Part shown: in pieces, positions 31,470 to 42,868 of the stretch
Layout of the letters: every line of letters starts with the position of its first letter
How positions within the stretch are numbered: position 1 is the stretch's first letter
Assembly (NCBI GenBank): GCA_964019425.1
Contig: OZ025780.1
Span: forward strand, 1,258,001 to 1,322,000
Reading direction: 5' to 3'
Length of the DNA stretch: 64,000 nucleotides
From: Flectonema sp. DT1601
Taxonomy: Eukaryota; Euglenozoa; Diplonemea; Diplonemida; Diplonemidae
Made by a program: the position numbers and the translations under genes
Notes under the pieces: model-generated
The model's database searches: none
Seen by the model: the letters and a program-made list of their open reading frames with translations, nothing else
Told to the model about the DNA's origin: nothing

Positions 31470-31589
31470 AACAACAAAAGAAAAAAGAAATGATCAAATA
31501 GTTAACTGTTGAGCATACTTATAAAGATATAAATATGTGTATTATATCAAACTTAACTAATCAGGAGAGAGGAATAAATGAAATATTTT

Positions 31590-31793
31590 ATTTATTTATT
31601 TATTTATTTATTTACGAAGTCTAGGAAGCCAAAAGCCAGGAAAGGCTCACAGAGTAACAGTTATATCGCTACCAGCAACCGTGAGACTCTCACAGACGAT
31701 AAGAGACGTAGAATAACCTGGAACAAATGACTACCTAAACCCACCGTCCACGCGAGCAGACAGTGTTAGAGACGGCTGATAACGCCAATTTAT
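31590..31793 (-). mobile_element. SINE-like family A insertion with target-site duplication
   Basis: Present in unit 1 and absent from the same place in units 2 and 3, so the empty site is visible in the window. ATATTTT flanks the insert on both sides (31583-31589 and 31794-31800) and occurs once in the empty site. The element ends in an AAAT-repeat tail on the minus strand. Confidence 0.8.
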
Positions 31794-34436
31794 ATATTTT
31801 CTGTTTCACATGTAAGACCTTTCTTCATATCATTAATTCGTATATGAGATTATTTAAAAAAATGCATTTGAGTTACTTAGTATTAGTATTAATAGTTAGA
31901 ATATGAGTTTATTATAAAAAAGTGCACTAAAATAAAATACAAAAAAGAAAAGTTACAAAAACACATTGTTCTGCTGTTCCACAATACACTGTGGAATACG
32001 TAGTTTCAGGCCTTAATCTTATACTACTTAGTTAGTTGGTATGAAAGAATCACACGTCTCAAATGACGAAAAGAAAAAAAAAAACTCAGGAAAAGGACCA
32101 TTCATTCTAATTTCAGATCTGTTTATTACGAGTAACAAACTTACTGCCGTTGTGAAAGTCAACAGTTATTGTGTTTTTAAAAAACATTCCAAAACATTGA
32201 TTCAAGAAAAGGTTTTTTACCTGAAGATAGGAGAGAGCATCAAGGTTTTCACACGTAGTCGGTAGTTGTTTGAAAAAAAGAATATCTTGACCATTAAAAT
32301 AATCAAGTTAGTCTTCATGAGTATCAGTCAATCAAAAAAAAATCAAATGCAAAAATTCGAGGACAACAAACAAATAATGGTTGGTTTCGGGCTAAAATTA
32401 AAAAATCAGTCTTCGGACTGTTCCCTTCCAGCCCTCTTCAGCGAAGAAAGCAAGGGGAACACCGCAGTCAGGCTTGTCCTACTCAACTTCTCAGCAAAGG
32501 GAACACGTCAACATGATTATTTACTTTACCAATTAACACAGTCTCCCTATATAAATATCCGTCAACGTTGGATAACAACTAATGAGTTCTGAGTTAATGT
32601 TTATAGGGGGATAGATAATGAAAATATAAAAAGGTTTCCACTCATGCTCAATAATCAAGTTAGTTGGTTGGTTATTTATTAGTTTTTTAATCCAACGTTT
32701 CTGTATATTATGAGTGTTGGGTAAGTCACAGCAACAGAAGACCAAATCTGTGGCACGTGTAGTTCGGACGGAATTCAGTCTTGTTCAGAGAGAGGGACAT
32801 TGCAGATCCATTCTACTTGCCCAATGGCATTATTCGCCTTGGTTTCTAATTCGCTTGCTGAATCAAATCAATCAATCAATCGTATGGACATTAAACAAAT
32901 AATGTTTGGTTTTCGGCTACGCACACAAACATGAGTCTTTCTTCGGACTGATGACTGTGAGGCCTGGGTAACCCTCACCAGTTGAGGACTCAATCGCAGG
33001 GATTAGGTTTCTATAGCTTCGGGATCGACTCTCAGATAGTCTACCCAGAGAATTATTTATTTATTTAATTAAATTAATAAATTAAAAACAAGAAAAAAAG
33101 AACCGACGTGGGAATATTCTCACATATACTAAGCATTATAAGGACATAAATATATGTATTTTATCAAAGTTAACTAATTAAAACGTTAGTTATTTATAAA
33201 AGGAGTGACTAAACATAGTAAGATGAAAGATGATGTAGCTGGAATTGTATTTGACTGAAAGAGTTGGTTATGAGATAACCACATTGATACTAAGGGAAGA
33301 GTGAGGAGATTGGAGTGATAAATTAATTAAATAAAATATCTTTTCTATTCCATCTTTTCCTCATTAAATAATTACGTGTTTCGAATACCCATTCTACAAA
33401 AGGAAAATAAACTCGGAGTCGCTAATCCTTAATAAAGTTTGGGCAACACGAATAAATCTTTAAATCTTCCACTCCATAAGGAATAGAATCAAAAGGAACC
33501 ACAAATCAGATATTCACTTTCAGTTCTTAACTGCTCCTGTTCTATAAAAAAGGAGAAAAAAGGAAAGCAGAAGAAAACACAACTGTTAAAAAGAAGCCAC
33601 AAAAGCCGCATCGTATTAATTTGGTTTTGCAGACTGAAGTGTCGCAAACTTAAGAGGGCTCACAAAAAAAAAGGAAAACAGTCAGTTTAAAGTCTTACCC
33701 GCACCGGACCAATTTGGTTTTGCTTATCACACAGAAAAAGAAAAAAAAAAAAGAAAGAAAATGTTAATTCCACAATCGTAAGAAAAACCTTTTTCGCCAA
33801 CTAGCAAGAGTGACCAGTAGCTTTTTTTACAAAAAACACAAAATAGGAAAAGAGGAAAGCAGGAGAGAAAATAGAACCATTTTTACTTAGAAATACTCCT
33901 ATTTAGGAAGTTGCCGTACTAATACATAAAAGTCCTCCTCCGAGAAGAAAATCTCCGCGTGTGATCCATTTCAACCGAAGGGGATAATTAATAATTGCAA
34001 GGCAACACCGTACTGAATAGGAGACCAGTAGAGCTCTCCATTAGAGTATTTTCACGCATTTTTATTAGTTTCATCGCAAGAGACATCTTATTGCCAAAAG
34101 TAAAATGCTTAACGCAAAAAGAAGATCAATCACCACGAAATATGATGACAATAAACAGGTCTTGCAAGGAGGATAGTAATCAAAAAGATTCAATACAAGA
34201 ATGAAAACCTTCCATGATCACCTTTCAACAAGCATGATAAAAGAGGACGTCATCCAGCGTGAAGGCGCGTAGAATACAACCAGACAACTTAATGGACGAC
34301 AACAATCATGAAGAATTGAACGGATCTCTACTCATCGGTTTCAGTTACTTTTAACATTCTTTTCCATCCTTACGAAGCGCTTTCTAAATCCAGAGGGCGG
34401 ATTCTTATCATCCAAATAATTACATTATCCAAACAA

Positions 34437-35163
34437 CTAAATCCTAACTGTTCCAACATTCTGACTGTCAGCCCACGACAATAAGGTCTTCGATGGTGTT
34501 GCTGTATTCAATATTGGAGATGCAAAGGAAGGCTGAGGCTGCACACTGCTCTGTTCCAACGAATCGAGACTTATCAACGACTGCCGCATTGACATTCCGA
34601 GTTCCACGTTGGAGTCCTCATCGACATTCTTCTCAAGCTTCAATTCCCTGACAGCATAAAACACGTCGAGAAGGTAACAAACAAAGTCATAGATGGATCT
34701 CACAACAGAGAGCACTAACAACATCGGCGCCAACACCAGCTCCCCTCCTAATCCAGACACAGTGCACAAGATCAGAATGCAAGTTAACAAATATGTTGCA
34801 ACTGACAGCTGAGCAAGGAAGTTCGAGCTGTAAATCGAACACATCATAATTAGCAAAATCTGCAAAGCGTTCACGACAAACAATATCCATCCCCTCGCAT
34901 CACAATTCTCAATAACTAAAATCAAAGTAACAGGAATAGTTATCCAGAACTCAAGAAGGAAATAGTGTCCTCGGATCCACTTCTGCTCCGTGTGAGCATC
35001 AAATACCAACCCGTTTGACTCCACATAAGAATCGTCGTTGACGTCCGTGGATTCCCACGCAGCCCCACCCAAAAAGTATACAAACAGTTTGCTTTTCGGA
35101 GCCGTTCCCTTGTTAAACTGACACTTCGATGAGTTAAGTTTGAACATCCACATTACACCTCCG
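34437..35163 (-). pseudogene. truncated copy of the VWA gene, C-terminal membrane part (unit 1)
   Basis: Encodes the last 240 or so residues of the 895-residue protein at 42142, nearly identical to it (Asn for Asp in KLNSSK, Val for Ala in VVNALQ). It lacks the signal peptide, VWA domain, stalk and first membrane helices, which were cut off at the duplication junction. The open frame has no ATG at its edge; the first is the Met in GGVMWMF. No acceptor-like site close to that ATG was seen, so expression is doubtful. Confidence 0.85.
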
Positions 35164-38100
35164 AACAACAAAAGAAAAAAGAAATGATCAAATAGTTAGC
35201 TGTTGAGCATACTTATAAAGATATAAATATGTGTATTATATCAAACTTAACTAATCAGGGGAGAGGAATAAATAAAATATATTTTCCGTTTCACATGTAA
35301 GACCTTTTTTCATATCATTAATTCGTATATGAGATTATTTTAAAAAATGCATTTGAGTTACTTAGTATTAGTATTAATAGTTAGTATCATTAATTTTAGA
35401 ACAGAAAAGTGAGAATAAGAAAAGTAGAGATCAATAATATTAGTATTAATAGTTAGTTAGTTGGTATGAAAGAATCACACGTCTCAAATGACGAAAAAAA
35501 TAAAAACTCAGGAAAAGGACCATTCATTCTAATTTCAGATCTGTTTATTACGAGTAACAAACTTACTGCCGTTGTGAAAGTCAACAGTTATTGTGTTTTT
35601 AAAAAACATTCCAAAACATTGATTCAAGAAAAGGTTTTTTACCTGAAGATAGGAGAGAGCATCAAGGTTTTCACACGTAGTCGGTAGTTGTTTGAAAAAA
35701 AGAACATCTTGACCATTAAAATAATCAAGTTAGTCTTCATGAGTATCAGTCAATCAAAAAAAAATCAAATGCAAAAATTCGAGGACAACAAACAAATAAT
35801 GGTTGGTTTCGGGCTAAAATTAAAAAAATCACTCTTCGAACCGTTCCCTTCCAGCCCTCTTCAGCGAAGAAAGCAAGGGGAACACCGCAGTCAGGCTTGT
35901 CCTACTCAACTTCTCAGCAAAGGGAACACGTCAACATGATTATTTACTTTACCAATTAACACAGTCTCCCTATATAAATATCCGTCAACGTTGGATAACA
36001 ACTAATGAGTTCTGAGTTAATGTTTATAGGGGGATAGATAATAAAAATATAAAAAGGTTTCCACTCATGCTCAATAATCAAGTTAGTTGGTTGGTTATTT
36101 ATTAGTTTTTTAATCCAACGTTTCTGTATATTATGAGTGTTGGGTAAGTCACAGCAACAGAAGACCAAATCTGTGGCACGTGTAGTTCGGACGGAATTCA
36201 GTCTTGTTCAGAGAGAGGGACATTGCAGATCCATTGAGCCGGTCTTCTACTTGCCCAATGGCATTATTCGCCTTGGTTTCTAATTCGCTTGCTGAATCAA
36301 ATCAATCAATCAATCGTATGGACATTAAACAAATAATGTTTGGTTTTCGGCTACGCACACAAACATGAGTCTTTCTTCGGACTGATGACTGTGAGGCCTG
36401 GGTAACCCTCACCAGTTGAGGACTCAATCGCAGGGATTAGGTTTCTATAGCTTCGGGATCGACTCTCAGATAGTCTACCCAGAGAATTATTTATTTATTT
36501 AATTAAATTAATAAATTAAAAACAAGAAAAAAAGAACCGACGTGGGAATATTCTCACATATACTAAGTATTATAAGGACATAAATATATGTATTTTATCA
36601 AAGTTAACTAATTAAAACGTTAGTTATTTATAAAAGGAGTGACTAAACATAGTAAGATGAAAGATGATGTAGCTGGAATTGTATTTGACTGAAAGAGTTG
36701 GTTATGAGATAACCACATTGATACTAAGGGAAGAGTGAGGAGATTGGAGTGATAAATTAATTAAATAAAATATCTTTTCTATTCCATCTTTTCCTCATTA
36801 AATAATTACGTGTTTCGAATACCCATTCTACAAAAGGAAAATAAACTCGGAGTCGCTAATCCTTAATAAAGTTTGGGCAACACGAATAAATCTTTAAATC
36901 TTCCACTCCATAAGGAATAGAATCAAAAGGAACCACAAATCAGATATTCACTTTTAGTTCTTAACTGCTCCTGTTCTATAAAAAAGGAGAAAAAAGGAAA
37001 GCAGAAGAAAACACAACTGTTAAAAAGAAGTCACAAAAGCCGCATCGTATTAATTTGGTTTTGCAGACTGAAGTGTCGCAAACTTAAGAGGGCTCACAAA
37101 AAAAAAGGAAAACAGTCAGTTTAAAGTCTTACCCGCACCGGACCAATTTGGTTTTGCTTATCACACAGAAAAAGAAAAAAAAAAAAGAAAGAAAATGTTA
37201 ATTCCACAATCGTAAGAAAAACCTTTTTCGCCAACTAGCAAGAGTGACCAGTAGCTTTTTTTACAAAAAACACAAAATAGGAAAAGAGGAAAGCAGGAGA
37301 GAAACTAGAACCATTTTTACTTAGAAATACTCCTATTTAGGAAGTTGCCGTACTAATACATAAAAGTCCTCCTCCGAGAAGAAAATCTCCGCGTGTGATC
37401 CATTTCAACCGAAGGGGATAATTAATAATTGCAAGGCAACACCGTACTGAATAGGAGACCAGTAGAGCTCTCCATTAGAGTATTTTCACGCATTTTTATT
37501 AGTTTCATCGCAAGAGACATCTTATTGCCAAAAGTAAAATGCTTAACGCAAAAAGAAGATCAATCACCACGAAATATGATGACAACAAACAGGTCTTGCA
37601 AGGAGGATAGTAATCAAAAAGATTCAATACAAGAATGAAAACCTTCCATGATCACCTTTCAACAAGCATGATAAAAGAGGACGTCATCCAGCGTGAAGGC
37701 GCGTAGAATACAACCAGACAACTTAATGGACGACAACAATCATGAAGAATTGAACGGATCTCTACTCATCGGTTTCAGTTACTTTTAACATTCTTTTCCA
37801 TCCTTACGAAGCGCTTTCTAAATCCAGAGGGCGGATTCTTATCATCCAAATAATTACATTATCCAAACAACTAAATCCTAACTGTTCCAACATTCTGACT
37901 GTCAGCCCACGACAATAAGGTCTTCGATGGTGTTGCTGTATTCAATATTGGAGATGCAAAGGAAGGCTGAGGCTGCACACTGCTCTGTTCCAACGAATCG
38001 AGACTTATCAACGACTGCCGCATTGACATTCCGAGTTCCACGTTGGAGTCCTCATCGACATTCTTCTCAAGCTTCAATTCCCTGACAGCATAAAACACGT

Positions 38101-38597
38101 CGAGAAGGTAACAAACAAAGTCATAGATGGATCTCACAACAGAGAGCACTAACAACATCGGCGCCAACACCAGCTCCCCTCCTAATCCAGACACAGTGCA
38201 CAAGATCAGAATGCAAGTTAACAAGTATGTTGCAACTGACAGCTGAGCAAGGAAGTTCGAGCTGTAAATCGAACACATCATAATTAGCAAAATCTGCAAA
38301 GCGTTCACGACAAACAATATCCATCCCCTCGCATCACAATTCTCAATAACTAAAATCAAAGTAACAGGAATAGTTATCCAGAACTCAAGAAGGAAATAGT
38401 GTCCTCGGATCCACTTCTGCTCCGTGTGAGCATCAAATACCAACCCGTTTGACTCCACATAAGAATCGTCGTTGACGTCCGTGGATTCCCACGCAGCCCC
38501 ACCCAAAAAGTATACAAACAGTTTGCTTTTCGGAGCCGTTCCCTTGTTAAACTGACACTTCGATGAGTTAAGTTTGAACATCCACATTACACCTCCG
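35164..38597. repeat. tandem segmental duplication, unit 2
   Basis: 3434 bp, nearly identical to unit 1 (apart from its insertions) and to unit 3. The same junction sequence recurs at 38597. It contains the second truncated copy of the VWA gene at its right end. Confidence 0.93.
37871..38597 (-). pseudogene. truncated copy of the VWA gene, C-terminal membrane part (unit 2)
   Basis: Same structure as the copy at 34437 and identical to it in predicted protein. The coding frame is undamaged, which shows that the duplication is recent rather than that the fragment is functional. Confidence 0.85.
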
Positions 38598-41500
38598 AAC
38601 AACAAAAGAAAAAAGAAATGATCAAATAGTTAGCTGTTGAGCATACTTATAAAGATATAAATATGTGTATTATATCAAACTTAACTAATCAGGGGAGAGG
38701 AATAAATAAAATATATTTTCCGTTTCACATGTAAGACCTTTTTTCATATCATTAATTCGTATATGAGATTATTTTAAAAAATGCATTTGAGTTACTTAGT
38801 ATTAGTATTAATAGTTAGTATCATTAATTTTAGAACAGAAAAGTGAGAATAAGAAAAGTAGAGATCAATAATATTAGTATTAATAGTTAGTTAGTTGGTA
38901 TGAAAGAATCACACGTCTCAAATGACGAAAAAAATAAAAACTCAGGAAAAGGACCATTCATTCTAATTTCAGATCTGTTTATTACGAGTAACAAACTTAC
39001 TGCCGTTGTGAAAGTCAACAGTTATTGTGTTTTTAAAAAACATTCCAAAACATTGATTCAAGAAAAGGTTTTTTACCTGAAGATAGGAGAGAGCATCAAG
39101 GTTTTCACACGTAGTCGGTAGTTGTTTGAAAAAAAGAATATCTTGACCATTAAAATAATCAAATTAGTCTTCATGAGTATCAGTCAATCAAAAAAAAATC
39201 AAATGCAAAAATTCGAGGACAACAAACAAATAATAGTTGGTTTCGGGCTAAAATTAAAAAAATCACTCTTCGAACCGTTCCCTTCCAGCCCTCTTCAGCG
39301 AAGAAAGCAAGGGGAACACCGCAGTCAGGCTTGTCCTACTCAACTTCTCAGCAAAGGGAACACGTCAACATGATTATTTACTTTACCAATTAACACAGTC
39401 TCCCTATATAAATATCCGTCAACGTTGGATAACAACTAATGAGTTCTGAGTTAATGTTTATAGGGGGATAGATAATAAAAATATAAAAAGGTTTCCACTC
39501 ATGCTCAATAATCAAGTTAGTTGGTTGGTTATTTATTAGTTTTTTAATCCAACGTTTCTGTATATTATGAGTGTTGGGTAAGTCACAGCAACAGAAGACC
39601 AAATCTGTGGCACGTGTAGTTCGGACGGAATTCAGTCTTGTTCAGAGAGAGGGACATTGCAGATCCATTGAGCCGGTCTTCTACTTGCCCAATGGCATTA
39701 TTCGCCTTGGTTTCTAATTCGCTTGCTGAATCAAATCAATCAATAAATCGTATGGACATTAAACAAATAATGTTTGGTTTTCGGCTACGCACACATACAC
39801 GAGTCTTTCTTCGGAATGAAATCTCGATAGAAGAACTGATGACTGTGAGGCCTGGGATTAACAAATTAAAAACAAGAAAAAAAGAATCGACGTGGGAATA
39901 TTCTCACATATACTAAGCATTATAAGGGCATAAATATATGTATTTTATCAAAGTTAACTAATTAAAACGTTAGTTATTTATAAAAGGAGCGGTAGTTTGA
40001 CGAAGTAGAAACAATAATGAAATGTATAATACAAAAACAAGCAAAAGATGAAAGATGATGTAGCTTGAATTGTTGGTTATGAGATAACCGTATTATCGGA
40101 AGGGTAACTTGATACTAAGGGAAGAGAGAGGAGATTGGAGTTGATAAATTAATGAGTATTAATTGGGAAGATGCTTAAGTTGATATGATTCAACTCGAAA
40201 CGGTTTCATTATCGTCGAGTGGGGATTCCGGCGCGACCGGTCGTCATCACCACTCAATGATAACTATGAGTTGAGAGTTAGACATTATGTCAACTTACCG
40301 AACAATTTCCTGTACATAATTACACTCACGGGCTCAGTAATTTTACTTTTTAAAGAAACGTGAAACCCTAATGGTTAATAATACCTGAGGGCATAATCAT
40401 ACCTTTACTGATGCCCATTATCCACATTCATTAAAGTATCACTTTGGAAAACTCAAAATAACCCGGATTATTACAGGTCAATAATAATTACATCATCACA
40501 GCCATTTTTAAACCAAATACAGAATTTTACTGTCGTTTTAGATTTGGCCTTAACTTCACACTTTTTTTGTGATAATTTCGATTTTGCTAATCATCGGCCT
40601 TGTGTACGGAATGTAATTATCGGAAGCTTTCTACTCCGCGAGTGATTAAATGTGCACAGAAATAATTCCTTTTTTAAGTCATTAATTAAATAAAATTTCT
40701 TTTCTATTCCACCCTTTCTTAATGAGATAATTACGTGTTTCGAATACCCACGATCAAGTCGTTCATTCCTAATAGCCCTAAGCATTGTAAGAAGGGTCAT
40801 TCCAAAGGTTTCGTGGGAATATTCTCACATATACTAAGTATTATAAGGACATAAATATATGTATTTTATCAAAGTTAACTAATTAAAACGTTAGTTATTT
40901 ATAAAAGGAGTGACTAAACATAGTAAGATGAAAGATGATGTAGCTGGAATTGTATTTGACTGAAAGAGTTGGTTATGAGATAACCACATTGATACTAAGG
41001 GAAGAGTGAGGAGATTGGAGTGATAAATTAATTAAATAAAATATCTTTTCTATTCCATCTTTTCCTCATTAAATAATTACGTGTTTCGAATACCCATTCT
41101 ACAAAAGGAAAATAAACTCGGAGTCGCTAATCCTTAATAAAGTTTGGGCAACACGAATAAATCTTTAAATCTTCCACTCCATAAGGAATAGAATCAAAAG
41201 GAACCACAAATCAGATATTCACTTTTAGTTCTTAACTGCTCCTGTTCTATAAAAAAGGAGAAAAAAGGAAAGCAGAAGAAAACACAACTGTTAAAAAGAA
41301 GTCACAAAAGCCGCATCGTATTAATTTGGTTTTGCAGACTGAAGTGTCGCAAACTTAAGAGGGCTCACAAAAAAAAAGGAAAACAGTCAGTTTAAAGTCT
41401 TACCCGCACCGGACCAATTTGGTTTTGCTTATCACACAGAAAAAGAAAAAAAAAAAAGAAAGAAAATGTTAATTCCACAATCGTAAGAAAAACCTTTTTC

Positions 41501-42868
41501 GCCAACTAGCAAGAGTGACCAGTAGCTTTTTTTACAAAAAACACAAAATAGGAAAAGAGGAAAGCAGGAGAGAAACTAGAACCATTTTTACTTAGAAATA
41601 CTCCTATTTAGGAAGTTGCCGTACTAATACATAAAAGTCCTCCTCCGAGAAGAAAATCTCCGCGTGTGATCCATTTCAACCGAAGGGGATAATTAATAAT
41701 TGCAAGGCAACACCGTACTGAATAGGAGACCAGTAGAGCTCTCCATTAGAGTATTTTCACGCATTTTTATTAGTTTCATCGCAAGAGACATCTTATTGCC
41801 AAAAGTAAAATGCTTAACGCAAAAAGAAGATCAATCACCACGAAATATGATGACAACAAACAGGTCTTGCAAGGAGGATAGTAATCAAAAAGATTCAATA
41901 CAAGAATGAAAACCTTCCATGATCACCTTTCAACAAGCATGATAAAAGAGGACGTCATCCAGCGTGAAGGCGCGTAGAATACAACCAGACAACTTAATGG
42001 ACGACAACAATCATGAAGAATTGAACGGATCTCTACTCATCGGTTTCAGTTACTTTTAACATTCTTTTCCATCCTTACGAAGCGCTTTCTAAATCCAGAG
42101 GGCGGATTCTTATCATCCAAATAATTACATTATCCAAACAACTAAATCCTAACTGTTCCAACATTCTGACTGTCAGCCCACGACAATAAGGTCTTCGATG
42201 GTGTTGCTGTATTCAATATTGGAGATGCAAAGGAAGGCTGAGGCTGCACACTGCTCTGTTCCAACGAATCGAGACTTATCAACGACTGCCGCATTGACAT
42301 TCCGAGTTCCACGTTGGAGTCCTCATCGACATTCTTCTCAAGCTTCAATTCCCTGACAGCATAAAACACGTCGAGAAGGTAACAAACAAAGTCATAGATG
42401 GATCTCACAACGGAGAGCACTAACAACATCGGCGCCAACACCAGCTCCCCTCCTAATCCAGACACAGTGCACAAGATCAGAATGCAAGTTAACAAATATG
42501 TTGCAACTGACAGCTGAGCAAGGAAGTTCGAGCTGTAAATCGAACACATCATAATTAGCAAAATCTGCAAAGCGTTCGCGACAAACAATATCCATCCCCT
42601 CGCATCACAATTCTCAATAACTAAAATCAAAGTAACAGGAATAGTTATCCAGAACTCAAGAAGGAAATAGTGTCCTCGGATCCACTTCTGCTCCGTGTGA
42701 GCATCAAATACCAACCCGTTTGACTCCACATAAGAATCGTCGTTGACGTCCGTGGATTCCCACGCAGCCCCACCCAAGAAGTATACAAACAGTTTGCTTT
42801 TCGGAGCCGTTCCCTTGTTAAACTGACACTTCGATGAGTCAAGTTTGAACATCCACATTACACCTCCG
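38598..42868. repeat. tandem segmental duplication, unit 3 (joined to the intact gene)
   Basis: The unit runs into the intact VWA gene, so 42868 is where its sequence stops being repeated. It is about 840 bp longer than unit 2: after 39857 the family B copy is cut short, and a stretch of about 100 bp at 39890-39990 recurs at 40815-40915, with unique DNA between that contains a long hairpin. Confidence 0.92.
40177..40296. repeat. 120-bp imperfect hairpin
   Basis: AAGTTGATATGATT at the left and the reverse complement of AAGTTGACATAATG at the right bound an imperfect inverted repeat. Inner pairings include GAGTGG with CCACTC and a palindromic centre CGACCGGTCG. It occurs only in the extra part of unit 3. 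It may be a small palindromic transposon; no clear target-site duplication was identified. Confidence 0.6.

Larger units (their letters stand above)
31470..35163. repeat. tandem segmental duplication, unit 1
   Basis: First of three direct repeats holding the 3' third of the VWA gene plus about 2.3 kb of its downstream flank. The junction with unit 2 at 35163 joins the gene's CACCTCCG to the flank's AACAACAAAAG. Compared with unit 2 it has an extra SINE-like insertion (31590-31793) and a replaced stretch around 31905-32030. Confidence 0.92.
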
